Positions 1-7,082 are shown, counted from the stretch's first letter. The stretch is DNA of 9,127 nucleotides from Synechococcus sp. HW_metabat.21 (GCA_018623875.1 JAAZUZ010000061.1:1-9127), one strand, 5' to 3'. Notes: generated by a model not told the origin, from the sequence alone. Translations and numbers: made by a program.

Positions 1-1
1 A

Positions 2-1534
2 GATGCCGCCTGGGCCCTCGCCCTCCTGCTGGGGAAACGCCGCAAACGGCTGATCAGTGGGCGCCGGCTCAGGGAGATCTGCCTGCATGCAGTGGCCTTA
101 CCGGATTGGCTATTCGAGGCCTGCAGCAATCAGGTGGGTGACTCCGCTGAAACGGTCTCGCTGCTGTGGAGCCAGCAACACCCGGGTCCTGCGGCGCCGA
201 GTGCTGAGCGCAGCCTGAGCGACTGGATGACACAGGTCTTGCCCGCGCTGGCGGCAGCGGAGGGGGAAGAGCAGGAGGCCGCGGTGGTGCGCACCTGGCA
301 GAGCCTGCCGAGCGGAGAGCTGCTGCTGATCAACAAGTTGCTGAGCGGTGGCTTCCGCGTGGGCGTCTCCACCGGTCTGGTGACCCGCGGCGTCGCCCGC
401 AGCGCTGGTCTCGATGAAGCCCTAATTGCCCATCGCTTGATGGGAGGGTTCAACCCATCGGCCGAGAGCTATGCAGCCCTCACCGCAGAGGCCAGTGATG
501 CAGATGCGCTTGCCGCCCGTCCCTTCCCGTTTTTCCTGGCCAGCCCGATCGAACTCGATCAGATCGAACAGACCCCCGCCGATCAGTGGCAGGTGGAGTG
601 GAAGTGGGACGGGATCCGCGGGCAGCTGATCCACCGCAGTGGTGGCTGCAGCCTGTGGAGCCGCGGTGAAGACCTGATCAATGAGGCCTTCCCTGAGCTG
701 ATCAACCTGGCGGAGTCCTTGCCCCAGGGGACCGTCCTCGACGGCGAAGTCTTGATCTGGCAAGCGGACTCCAGCACCCCAGAACCCTTTGCGACCCTGC
801 AACGGCGGCTCGGGCGCAAGGCACCAAGCCGGGCGCTGCAAAAGGACTGTCCCGCGGCCTTCATGGCCTACGACCTGCTGGAACTGGACGGGGTGGACCA
901 GCGCCAGACACCACTGGAGCAACGCCGGCGGCGGCTGGAAGCCCTCGTTCAGGACTGGAGGGAGACCGAGGGGGATGCGGGCTCACGGCTGCGCCTCTCC
1001 GAAACGCCGTCCCTGAGGCGTTGGGGTGAACTCGAGGGCTTACGGGAGCAGGCACGCCAGAAGGGGGCGGAGGGCGTGATGCTCAAGGCCAAGCCCTCGC
1101 CCTATCTGGTGGGGCGCAAACGAGGCCACTGGTGGAAACACAAGCTCGAGCCGTTTCACCTCGATGCAGTACTGCTTTACGCCCAAGCCGGTAGCGGTCG
1201 ACGGGCGAACCTCTACACGGATTACAGCTTTGGACTCTGGAACGACGACGGCGAGTTGGTGACTTTTGCCAAGGCCTACTCCGGACTCGACGATGGGGAA
1301 ATTCGCCAGGTGGATCGCTGGATCCGAGCCCACACCACCGAACGCTTCGGGCCGGTGCGCGCCGTGGAGCCAACACTGGTCTTCGAATTGGCCTTTGAAG
1401 GTCTGCAACCCTCGAAACGCCACAAGTGCGGTCTCGCGGTTCGCTTCCCGCGAATCAGCCGCTGGCGGCAAGACAAACCCGCCGCAGAAGCCGACAGTGT
1501 CGCCACGGCCCTGGCCCTGATGGAGGGCCGATGA
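2..1534 (+). CDS. ATP-dependent DNA ligase, ligase/helicase/exonuclease cluster type (5' partial)
   Basis: Seals DNA nicks by ATP-dependent adenylation, probably in repair beside the replicative NAD-dependent ligase. A GTG at 92 could pass for a start, but the frame is open to the window edge and the upstream codons (2-91) read as family-like N-terminal sequence (AWALALLLGKRRKRL), so the true start lies before base 1. The N-terminal DNA-binding domain spans about 2-520. The nucleotidyltransferase core follows: motif I KWDGIRG with adenylated Lys at 602-604, LDGEVLIW near 737-760, motif III FMAYDLLELDG from 860, motif IV EGVMLK at 1070-1087 and motif V WWKHK at 1130-1144. The OB-fold tail ends with GLAVRFPRISRWRQDK near 1430. 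About 510 residues are visible; bacterial members of the family (TIGR04120-like) run roughly 530-550, so little is missing. All catalytic motifs look intact. The stop overlaps the helicase start. Confidence 0.95.
   Translation, partial: DAAWALALLLGKRRKRLISGRRLREICLHAVALPDWLFEACSNQVGDSAETVSLLWSQQHPGPAAPSAERSLSDWMTQVLPALAAAEGEEQEAAVVRTWQSLPSGELLLINKLLSGGFRVGVSTGLVTRGVARSAGLDEALIAHRLMGGFNPSAESYAALTAEASDADALAARPFPFFLASPIELDQIEQTPADQWQVEWKWDGIRGQLIHRSGGCSLWSRGEDLINEAFPELINLAESLPQGTVLDGEVLIWQADSSTPEPFATLQRRLGRKAPSRALQKDCPAAFMAYDLLELDGVDQRQTPLEQRRRRLEALVQDWRETEGDAGSRLRLSETPSLRRWGELEGLREQARQKGAEGVMLKAKPSPYLVGRKRGHWWKHKLEPFHLDAVLLYAQAGSGRRANLYTDYSFGLWNDDGELVTFAKAYSGLDDGEIRQVDRWIRAHTTERFGPVRAVEPTLVFELAFEGLQPSKRHKCGLAVRFPRISRWRQDKPAAEADSVATALALMEGR
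1522..1534 (+). promoter_or_regulatory. Translational coupling site, ligase stop / helicase start
   Basis: GGAGGG lies 4 bases before ATG 1531, and the sequence ATGA contains both the helicase start and the ligase TGA stop (1532-1534). This Shine-Dalgarno-like site is inside the last ligase codons, which points to re-initiation by terminating ribosomes and linked expression of the two repair proteins. Confidence 0.8.
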
Positions 1535-4020
1535 GCGCAACGCTGCAGCCGATTCAGGACTGGTTCCACAACCAAGGCTGGACGCCGATGGGCTTTCAAG
1601 AGGAGGTCTGGCAGGCCTACCTGGAGGGACAGAGCGGACTGCTGCAGGTGCCCACCGGTTCGGGCAAGACCTACGGGGCCGTGATGGGTCCCATGGCCGA
1701 GATGCTCGAGCGCGGCGGGAAGGGGCTGCGGTTGCTCGTGATCACGCCCCTGCGCGCGCTCTCACGGGACTTGGCCCTGGCGATCGAGCAGCCGATCGAG
1801 GCGATGGGCTGGCCGCTGCGGGTGGGGATTCGCAATGGCGATACCAGCACCTACGAACGCAGCAAGCAGCTGCGCACCCCCCCTGAAATCCTGATTACAA
1901 CGCCGGAATCCCTGAGCGTTTTGTTGGCCAACCCGAAGGCCCCGTCGCTGTTTGAGGGGCTGCAGGCGGTGGTCATCGACGAGTGGCACGAGCTCATGGG
2001 CAGCAAACGGGGGAGCCAATGCGAGCTCTGCCTGAGCTGGCTCAGGCAGCTGCGTCCCGAGCTGCGCACCTGGGCGATCAGCGCGACGATCGGCAACCTC
2101 GAGGAGGCGGCCCGGGCGGCACTGGGGTCAACGGCGGCCAAGCCCCTGATCGTGACGGCCCAACTGCAACGGGAGACCGCGATCCGCAGCCTCTTGCCCG
2201 AGCAGATCGATGGCTTCCCGTGGGGCGGTCACCTTGGCCTGCGGATGTACGAGGAATTGGTCGCCGGCCTGGATCCGGCCATCAGCACCCTGCTCTTCAC
2301 CAACACCCGCAACCAGGCGGAGCGGTGGCACCAATGCCTGCGCTTCGCCTGCCCGGAGATGGAGGACGCCCTGGCGCTGCACCACAGCGCCATCGACCGG
2401 ACGGAGCGCGAGGCGATTGAGGCGGCGGTCAAGGCCGGGGATCTGCGCTGGGTGGTCTGCACGAGCTCCCTGGACCTCGGTGTGGACTTCCAGCCGGTGG
2501 AGCGGGTCGTGCAAATCGGCAGTGCCAAAAATCTGGCCCGCCTGTTGCAGCGTGCGGGCCGCAGCGCCCACTGCCCAGGCGGCACCTCGCAGGTGCTCTT
2601 CATGCCAACGAATGCCCTGGAGTTACTCGAGGTCTCGGCGATGCGGCGGGGATTGGCCGATGGCTTGGTGGAACACCGCAAACCACCGGAACTCCCGCTG
2701 GATGTCCTGCTCCAGCATCTGGTGACCCTGGCCTGCGGCCCTGGGTTTGAACCGTCCCAAGAGCTGGAGACGGTCCGCAGGAGCTGGAGCTTCCGCGGCC
2801 TCAGCGAGAGCCAATGGCAGTGGTGCCTGGATTTTCTGGAGCACGGAGGGCAATGCCTGGGGGCCTACCCCCGCTACCGCAAATTGGTGCGCTGCCAGCC
2901 CGGCAGCGACGACCCCGCCGAGGAGGGCCAGCCCTATCGCTACCGGGTGCTCGACAAGACGATTGCGCGGCACCATCGCTTCAACATCGGCACGATCACC
3001 GCGGACCGCTCCGTCACGGTGCGCTTTGTGCGCGGGGCCGTTCTTGGCCATGTGGAAGAGGCCTTCATCGGGCGGCTGAAACCCGGTGATGTCTTCTTTT
3101 TTGCCGGACGCCAGCTGGAGTTCGTGCGGCTGCGGGAGATGACGGCCCAGGTCAAGGCCACCAGCCGCAAGAGCTCCACCGTGCCGGCCTGGGCGGGGGG
3201 ACAGATGGCCCTCTCGGACCTGCTGAGCAGCCATCTGCGGGAGGAGGTCGATCGCTGCGCTCAAGGCCTCAGCGATGAAGAGGAGCTGGACACGCCGGAA
3301 CTCCGCGCCCTGCGGCCCTTGCTGCAGCGCCAAGCGGATCTCTCACGCATCCCCAGGCGCGAACAGATTTTGCTGGAGGTCTGCTCAAGCCGCGAAGGCA
3401 GTCACCTCTTCGTCTTTCCCTTTGAAGGGCGGTTTGTCCATGAGGGCATCGGCTTCCTCTGGGCCTGGCGCCTGGCGCGCTACCGGCCCAGCACAATCAC
3501 GGTCTCGATCAACGACTACGGCTTTGAGCTGCTCGCCCCCAAGCGCTACCCCTTCGATGAACTGATCGAGCTCCATGGCGACGAACTGCTCGAGATCACC
3601 AACCTCGATGACGACCTCGAGCGGGCGTTGAACTTCTCAGAACTTTGCCGCCGTCGCTTTCGCTCGATCGCCCAGGTCAGCGGCTTGGTCACCCAGTCCA
3701 TGCCCGGACAGAACAAAACGGGGGGGCAACTGCAGATCAGTGCGGCCCTGCTCTTTGACGTCTTCCAAAAGCACGAGCCCAACCACCTCTTGCTCGAGCA
3801 GGCACGCCGGGAAGTGCTCGAAGAGCAACTGGAAACGCAACGTCTCCGCACAGCCCTGGAGCGGATGGCGTCCAGTGAATGGCTGATGGAGCGAACCCAA
3901 CGTCCCGGCCCCCTGGCCTTCCCGTTGCTGGTGGAGCGACTCAACAACCGACTCAGCAATGAATCCGTTCTCGATCGCGTGCAGCGCTTGATCGCGGAGG
4001 CCACGAAAGCCGAACGCTGA
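1531..4020 (+). CDS. Ligase-associated DEXH-box helicase (Lhr-Core type)
   Basis: Predicted SF2 ATP-dependent 3'-5' DNA helicase/translocase, 829 aa, of the Lhr-Core class (TIGR04121-like) that accompanies ATP-dependent ligases in repair clusters. Start chosen at ATG 1531 because it overlaps the ligase stop as ATGA, has GGAGGG just upstream (1522-1527), and the protein then opens with a typical sequence, MSATLQPIQDWFHNQGW; the frame is open further upstream only inside the ligase gene. Motifs by residue: Walker A PTGSGKT 41-47, motif II DEWHE 150-154 (DEVH-like), motif III SAT from 184, motif IV TNTRNQAERW, motif V TSSLDLGVDF, motif VI QRAGRSAH from 340 with the arginine finger. The remaining 450 or so residues match the winged-helix plus DEAD-associated Lhr-Core layout (for example VRFVRGAVLGHVEEAF and LFVFPFEGRFVHEG). 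No frameshift seen. Family activity is established in Pseudomonas and mycobacteria; the role here is inferred. Confidence 0.96.
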   Translation: MSATLQPIQDWFHNQGWTPMGFQEEVWQAYLEGQSGLLQVPTGSGKTYGAVMGPMAEMLERGGKGLRLLVITPLRALSRDLALAIEQPIEAMGWPLRVGIRNGDTSTYERSKQLRTPPEILITTPESLSVLLANPKAPSLFEGLQAVVIDEWHELMGSKRGSQCELCLSWLRQLRPELRTWAISATIGNLEEAARAALGSTAAKPLIVTAQLQRETAIRSLLPEQIDGFPWGGHLGLRMYEELVAGLDPAISTLLFTNTRNQAERWHQCLRFACPEMEDALALHHSAIDRTEREAIEAAVKAGDLRWVVCTSSLDLGVDFQPVERVVQIGSAKNLARLLQRAGRSAHCPGGTSQVLFMPTNALELLEVSAMRRGLADGLVEHRKPPELPLDVLLQHLVTLACGPGFEPSQELETVRRSWSFRGLSESQWQWCLDFLEHGGQCLGAYPRYRKLVRCQPGSDDPAEEGQPYRYRVLDKTIARHHRFNIGTITADRSVTVRFVRGAVLGHVEEAFIGRLKPGDVFFFAGRQLEFVRLREMTAQVKATSRKSSTVPAWAGGQMALSDLLSSHLREEVDRCAQGLSDEEELDTPELRALRPLLQRQADLSRIPRREQILLEVCSSREGSHLFVFPFEGRFVHEGIGFLWAWRLARYRPSTITVSINDYGFELLAPKRYPFDELIELHGDELLEITNLDDDLERALNFSELCRRRFRSIAQVSGLVTQSMPGQNKTGGQLQISAALLFDVFQKHEPNHLLLEQARREVLEEQLETQRLRTALERMASSEWLMERTQRPGPLAFPLLVERLNNRLSNESVLDRVQRLIAEATKAER

Positions 4021-4027
4021 CGCCGAC

Positions 4028-4204
4028 TCAGTAGCCGTAACGCAGACGCCGCACTTCTACTTCCAGTCGAACCATCTCTCGCCGCGCCTTCGAGGCCAGG
4101 CTCGGGCCTTGTTCGAGGGCCTCGTTGTAGCGGTAGATCGCCTGGATGTAGTGCTGCTCCAATTCCTGGAGTTGGCCATCACCAATCCACCGTTTGCGCA
4201 CCAT
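4028..4204 (-). CDS. Small basic helical protein, unknown function
   Basis: Encodes 58 aa if ATG 4204 is used: it opens MVRKRWIGDGQLQELEQHY and ends EVEVRRLRYGY. The sequence is rich in Arg, Glu and Leu with heptad-like spacing, so a helical hairpin or short coiled coil is likely; no signal peptide or membrane segment. The frame stays open to 4339, but the upstream part is Gly/Pro-rich, looks non-coding and would run into the divergent gene at 4321. GTG 4222 (64 aa, preceded by GGGGA) is a reasonable alternative start. It converges on the helicase with a 7-base gap. It reads like conserved hypothetical proteins of marine picocyanobacteria, but I cannot name a family. Confidence 0.6.
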   Translation of the reverse strand: MVRKRWIGDGQLQELEQHYIQAIYRYNEALEQGPSLASKARREMVRLEVEVRRLRYGY

Positions 4205-4320
4205 CGCCGCCTGATCGAACACCAAAGGCGAGTCCCCGTGGACCCACCCTCCGGCTGTAGCAAGAGCTGGAAAAAGCGGCTGCAGCGGGCCATAACCGAA
4301 GCAGAGGCCTGGAGTTGGCC

Positions 4321-4533
4321 ATGGGCTTGTTCCACTCACGCTTTGCTGTACCAGCGCATCAGGACGGCAATGACGGCCACTGGGGCAGCCTTCTCGCCAG
4401 CTGCGGCCAATGCCCGTACTTCCGTTCAGAGAACAGCTACTGCCGCGCTTGGCACACCGTGATCACACCAACGTCGCTCTGCTGGAAAGGCTGCCCCTAC
4501 CGCGACAACGGCGTTCAGCCAGACGCGGATTAG
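4321..4533 (+). CDS. Five-cysteine small protein, possible metal-binding
   Basis: Encodes 70 aa. ATG 4321 is chosen over TTG 4315 because GGAG at 4311-4314 sits 6 bases upstream. Cysteines at residues 28, 31, 41, 54 and 58 give the pattern C-x2-C-x9-C-x12-C-x3-C, with two CPY motifs (CPYF and CPYR) and conserved-looking aromatics (WGSLLASCGQCPYF, CRAW, CWKGCPYRD). This spacing would suit a zinc site or an iron-sulfur cluster. No signal peptide or membrane segment is visible, so it is probably cytoplasmic. It is divergent from the basic helical gene across about 116 bp. I do not recognise the family; metal binding is inferred from cysteine spacing alone. Confidence 0.65.
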   Translation: MGLFHSRFAVPAHQDGNDGHWGSLLASCGQCPYFRSENSYCRAWHTVITPTSLCWKGCPYRDNGVQPDAD

Positions 4534-4598
4534 GCATCAGAACTCATTGCTGAGCAACGGCACAGCAGCAATAACAAGGCTGGTACGCGAGATCGCCC

Positions 4599-4817
4599 AT
4601 GTCGGTGTCACGGAATCGCTCCGCCGCCCGCCACAGGCTCGAGCAGCAGGTCCATGCAGAAGCCCTCTCATTCGTGGATGGCTTTCGACCGCTCAGCCCC
4701 AGGCCCTGCGAAGCCGCCATGGCACGGCCGAAGACGAACCAGTACGGGGTCAAGCACTGGTGGTCCGTGCTGGTGCGCTGGTGGCAGGGCCTCAAAGCGC
4801 GCTTCGCTCCAGCTTGA
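4599..4817 (+). CDS. Small Trp-rich basic protein, unknown
   Basis: Encodes 72 aa from ATG 4599 and is the best candidate in this stretch. The N-terminal half is charged (SRNRSAARHRLEQQVHAEAL). The C-terminal part, KHWWSVLVRWWQGLKARF, is a strongly basic amphipathic segment with four tryptophans that could lie on a membrane or bind nucleic acid. Codons are mostly GC-ending, as in neighbouring genes. There is no clear Shine-Dalgarno. Overlapping frames on both strands look like low-complexity shadows. Its stop abuts the stop of the convergent DUF1651-like gene. No family recognised; a spurious ORF remains possible. Confidence 0.45.
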   Translation: MSVSRNRSAARHRLEQQVHAEALSFVDGFRPLSPRPCEAAMARPKTNQYGVKHWWSVLVRWWQGLKARFAPA

Positions 4818-5084
4818 TCACCACTGGGGGGGCACCTGACTCCAGCCCTGCCGAATGAGGTTCTGCCAGAGGCGAACCGCGTTGTAGCGGAGCATTCGGC
4901 TGTTGTGGAAGGCCTGGATCGCTCCGTCACTCGCCAGATCGGCATTGACCACTTCGCACCACTGGGCGTGGGCCGTCGGATCAATCGTGGTGATGCGCAC
5001 CACCTTGGTGCCGCAGGCCGAGCGCAGCCATCCAGAACCGGGCTGGCCCAGACGCTTTTGCTCGCGTTTCTCCTGGGCTGCCAT
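4818..5084 (-). CDS. DUF1651-like small cyanobacterial protein
   Basis: Encodes 88 aa from ATG 5084. After a charged leader (AAQEKREQKR) it has a GWL motif near residue 18 and a C-terminal block with RMLRYNAVRLWQNLIRQGW followed by PQW at the end. The pattern R-M/L-x-x-x-x-A-x-x-LW-x-x-L-x-x-x-GW-x-x-x-PQW is what I associate with DUF1651, a small domain of unknown function abundant in Prochlorococcus and Synechococcus. No signal peptide or membrane segment. No clear Shine-Dalgarno upstream. The match is from memory of the motif pattern, so the family name is less certain than the gene. Confidence 0.7.
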   Translation of the reverse strand: MAAQEKREQKRLGQPGSGWLRSACGTKVVRITTIDPTAHAQWCEVVNADLASDGAIQAFHNSRMLRYNAVRLWQNLIRQGWSQVPPQW

Positions 5085-5143
5085 GGCGGCTATTCAACTC
5101 ACACCGTTCACGCTTGGATGCCTACACGCAGAGACAAGACCAC

Positions 5144-5166
5144 AGCCCCCCGACGGGGGCTTTTTT
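5144..5166 (+). terminator. Rho-independent terminator-like hairpin, T-tract on + strand
   Basis: AGCCCCC (5144-5150) pairs with GGGGGCT (5155-5161) around a CGAC loop, followed by T to 5166: a 7-bp GC-rich stem with a six-T run. The polarity is right for + strand transcripts, yet the nearest + gene ends 326 bases upstream (4817). On the - strand the hairpin begins 3 bases after the lipoprotein stop (5165-5167) but lacks a U-tract, so it may act there only weakly. Confidence 0.75.
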
Positions 5167-5722
5167 ATGGCGACGTCATGGAGCCGAGGGCTGGGAAGTT
5201 GGCGTAGCGGCGACACAATTTGGCCACCAGCACCTCCCTGGGGTCGGAGGAATTCAACGCCCCTTGGCTGATCTGGAAACGCGCCAGATTCTGAGCGACG
5301 CCGGGCAGGTCCTTCCGGACGCAGTAGGCCGTGACTGGAGGAAGTTGTTGGCGTTCTCCCTTCGGGCCTTCGACGAGCGGCGCGAAGCGGGCCACGCGAT
5401 AAAGAACGCCGTGCACGCGCTCACTCTCCAGTAAGGCCTCGGCGGCGGCCAGACGGGCTTGGTCCCCCTCGAGATCCTTCTGCCAGAAGTCAACCGGAAT
5501 GCCGTCGCGCTCGTTGAAATCCACGTTCTTCTTGGCCCAGGCGATCTCGGCCTTGAGGGAGTCGAGATTCACCCGCTGGGCAATGCGACGGTCCTCCAGT
5601 CGCACCGAGCCCTCCTCCACCAGGAGGCGTTGCCCGGAGCTGGTTTTCACGACCACCTCCTGACTGTCCTCGCTGCTCTGGCAGCCGGCCAACAGCAGCG
5701 CCAACACCAGTAGCAGGCGCAT
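5165..5722 (-). CDS. Predicted lipoprotein, unknown function
   Basis: Encodes 185 aa from ATG 5722. The start is set by a compact lipoprotein signal peptide, MRLLLVLALLLAGC, with a lipobox LAGC and acylated Cys at residue 14. The frame is open upstream to 5884, but that extension has no signal-like features. The mature protein begins with a charged stretch (QSSEDSQEVVVKTSSGQRLL), followed by a helical region rich in Ala, Glu and Lys (LKAEIAWAKKNVDFNERDG and DQARLAAAEALLESERVHG), and two further cysteines (TAYCVRK and AKLCRRY) near the C-terminus. It should be exported and membrane-anchored, probably facing the periplasm. No catalytic motif seen and no family recognised. It is divergent from the salvage pair and ends at the 5144-5166 hairpin. 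Confidence 0.8.
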   Translation of the reverse strand: MRLLLVLALLLAGCQSSEDSQEVVVKTSSGQRLLVEEGSVRLEDRRIAQRVNLDSLKAEIAWAKKNVDFNERDGIPVDFWQKDLEGDQARLAAAEALLESERVHGVLYRVARFAPLVEGPKGERQQLPPVTAYCVRKDLPGVAQNLARFQISQGALNSSDPREVLVAKLCRRYANFPALGSMTSP

Positions 5723-5815
5723 CGGGCCCAATCCATTGCCCTTCTCTTGTAGCCGCTCCCATGAAGATTCAGCCGGAATCAGAACGGACGGTCGCAAAGC
5801 CTCCATGCTGAGCGG

Positions 5816-5968
5816 ATGAGCCCCCTGCACTGCCCCCTCTGCATCGGCCTGGCCGTTCTCTCGATTGGCCGCGCCGCAGCCCATCTCAGTGGGCTATGGC
5901 TCATGCTCTGGAGACCGGAACCAGGCGCATGCGCACCCTCAGCTGGGCTGACTTTGACCGGGCCCTAG
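5816..5968 (+). CDS. Possible 50-aa hydrophobic CxxC peptide (low confidence)
   Basis: An ATG at 5816 opens a 50-aa frame beginning MSPLHCPLCIGLAVLSIGRA, with a CPLC motif, a hydrophobic stretch and WLMLWRPEPG. It fills most of the divergent intergenic region and overlaps the phosphoribosyltransferase start in another frame (5929-5968). No good Shine-Dalgarno is seen, and the C-terminal third inside the overlap looks unstructured. It could be a leader peptide or chance. Confidence 0.2.
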   Translation: MSPLHCPLCIGLAVLSIGRAAAHLSGLWLMLWRPEPGACAPSAGLTLTGP

Positions 5969-6321
5969 ACAGCGCCGTCGCGCGCCTTGCATCGTCCTCC
6001 TTGTCCGGGGTCTACGGCGTTCCCCGCGGTGGTCTCGTCCTCGCGGTCTGCCTGAGCCATCGCCTCGGCATCCCCCTGCTGGAGAAGCCGCAGGCCGGAT
6101 GTCTCGTCGTGGATGACATCTACGAGACCGGGCGCACCGTTGCGCCCTATCGCGAGCGCTCCGACATCACAACTCTCGTCTGGATCAGCAAGGTGCCGCC
6201 GCTCTGGTGGCAGGCCCTCGAAGTCCAAGCCGACCCCGAGTGGATCCTCTTTCCCTGGGAGAACGCCGAAGCCGCCCTCGCCGATGAAGAGCAGTACCGC
6301 GCTTCCCGCTCCCATGGTTAA
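5929..6321 (+). CDS. Phosphoribosyltransferase, xanthine/guanine (Gpt)-like
   Basis: Predicted cytoplasmic type I PRTase that would join a nucleobase to PRPP in purine salvage. With ATG 5929 it has 130 aa. The PRPP loop VVDDIYETGRT (about residues 60-70) carries the adjacent acidic pair and Thr-Gly-Arg-Thr of the family. GVYGVPRGGLVLAVCLSHRLG (29-49) matches the conserved N-terminal strand and helix. EWILFPWE near 104-111 resembles the C-terminal FPWE of Gpt and related archaeal PRTases, which favours xanthine, guanine or hypoxanthine as substrate over adenine or orotate. ATG 5896 (141 aa) is an alternative start; MRTLSWADFDRAL looks like the natural N-terminus. The gene is short for the family, especially between beta strands. 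Its stop overlaps the deoxyribosyltransferase start by 8 bases. Substrate is inferred, not shown. Confidence 0.88.
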   Translation: MRTLSWADFDRALDSAVARLASSSLSGVYGVPRGGLVLAVCLSHRLGIPLLEKPQAGCLVVDDIYETGRTVAPYRERSDITTLVWISKVPPLWWQALEVQADPEWILFPWENAEAALADEEQYRASRSHG

Positions 6322-6796
6322 ACCTCGTCTCTACCTGGCCTCTCCCTACGGCTTCTCCCCCCATTGGCGGACGCGCCTGCTGCCTGACTTTGTCGGTGCC
6401 CTGGAGCAGCTCGGCTTGGACGTCTGGGAGCCCTTCTCGCGCAACGGCCAGGTGGACCTCGCTGAGCCAGGCTGGGCTTGGCGCGTGGCCCAGGCGGATC
6501 TGCAAGACGTCCGGGACGCCGATGCCCTCCTCGCCATCGTCAACGGCACGCCTCCCGACGAGGGGGTCATGCTGGAACTGGGAGCCGCCATTGCCCTCGG
6601 AAAGCCCGTCTTCCTCTACCGCGATGACTTCCGCCGCTGCAGCGATTCCGAGGACTATCCGCTCAACCTGATGGTCTTCAGCGGCTTACCGCAGGAGGGC
6701 TGGCAGGACTGGCTCTACGGCTCGATCGAGGAACTCCAGAGCAGCGAGAAAGCCCTCGCGCGATGGCTGAAGGACTGGAGGTCAGGCGGGACCTAG
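6314..6796 (+). CDS. Nucleoside 2-deoxyribosyltransferase-like protein
   Basis: Predicted cytoplasmic enzyme of the nucleoside 2-deoxyribosyltransferase fold, which cleaves or exchanges the base of (deoxy)nucleosides or nucleotides. Encodes 160 aa from ATG 6314, inside the end of the PRTase gene. The N-terminal strand YLASPYGFS (7-15) is the typical opening. ADALLAIVNG (69-78) precedes DEGVMLELGAAIALGKPVF (82-100), the family signature, with E88 the likely nucleophile and D82 near the active site. NLM at 118-120 may supply the substrate-binding Asn. Length fits the family (about 140-170). The 8-base overlap argues for co-expression with the PRTase: one would release a base and the other recapture it as a nucleotide. 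It may instead act as a nucleotide hydrolase. Its 3' end overlaps the convergent gene by 15 bases. Confidence 0.9.
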   Translation: MVKPRLYLASPYGFSPHWRTRLLPDFVGALEQLGLDVWEPFSRNGQVDLAEPGWAWRVAQADLQDVRDADALLAIVNGTPPDEGVMLELGAAIALGKPVFLYRDDFRRCSDSEDYPLNLMVFSGLPQEGWQDWLYGSIEELQSSEKALARWLKDWRSGGT

Positions 6797-7054
6797 GGAC
6801 TCTCCGGAGGCCTTCGCAATCTGGGCTGCACGCATCGCCACTTCCACGGGGACGGTTCCACCGCTCGTGTCGTTGGCTGCCAACTGTTGAACCATCTGCC
6901 GGCGCTGTTCGGGGGTCAGCTTCAACAGATCGGCCAAGACCTCGGGGTTAATTCGTCCCAGCCGCTCGCCAGCCAGCCCATCCATCGGCGCCGTTCCGTC
7001 CAAGGGCTGCCCTCCTAAGCGGAAAAGCCGCCAGAACCATGCTGATTTCGGCAT
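6782..7054 (-). CDS. Small helical protein, unknown
   Basis: Encodes 90 aa from ATG 7054, where GGTGAG lies about 9 bases upstream; ATG 6985 would give 67 aa. The core, RINPEVLADLLKLTPEQRRQ (34-53), looks like a helical pair with a capping Asn-Pro, followed by VEVAMRAAQIAKASG. The N-terminal MPKSAWFWRLFRLGG is basic and aromatic, so could be a membrane-surface helix if the long start is right. No cysteines or catalytic motif. It reads as a real, soluble helical protein, but I recognise no family. It is divergent from the membrane micro-ORF, with only 28 bp between starts. Confidence 0.65.
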   Translation of the reverse strand: MPKSAWFWRLFRLGGQPLDGTAPMDGLAGERLGRINPEVLADLLKLTPEQRRQMVQQLAANDTSGGTVPVEVAMRAAQIAKASGESLGPA

Positions 7055-7082
7055 GCGTCAGCTCACCAAAACAGAGGGCACA

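Noticed and set aside
92..94. GTG as the start of the DNA ligase
   Set aside because: The same frame is open to base 2 and reads as the family's N-terminal domain, so the gene begins outside the window.
1426..1530. N-terminal extension of the helicase (35 codons before ATG 1531)
   Set aside because: It lies in another frame within the ligase OB-fold coding sequence and has no family-like residues; ATGA coupling favours 1531.
2623..3333. Long - strand frame (236 codons) inside the helicase
   Set aside because: A high-GC mirror frame opposite a clearly conserved helicase; no domain or motif is visible.
4546..4572. Inverted repeat ATTGCTG...CAGCAAT after the five-cysteine gene
   Set aside because: A 7-bp stem with a 13-base loop and no T-tract is too weak to call a terminator; chance is likely.
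4544..4984. 146-codon frame on the - strand
   Set aside because: Composition is Arg, Ser and Cys-rich shadow type, and it overlaps the better Trp-rich + ORF and the DUF1651-like gene.
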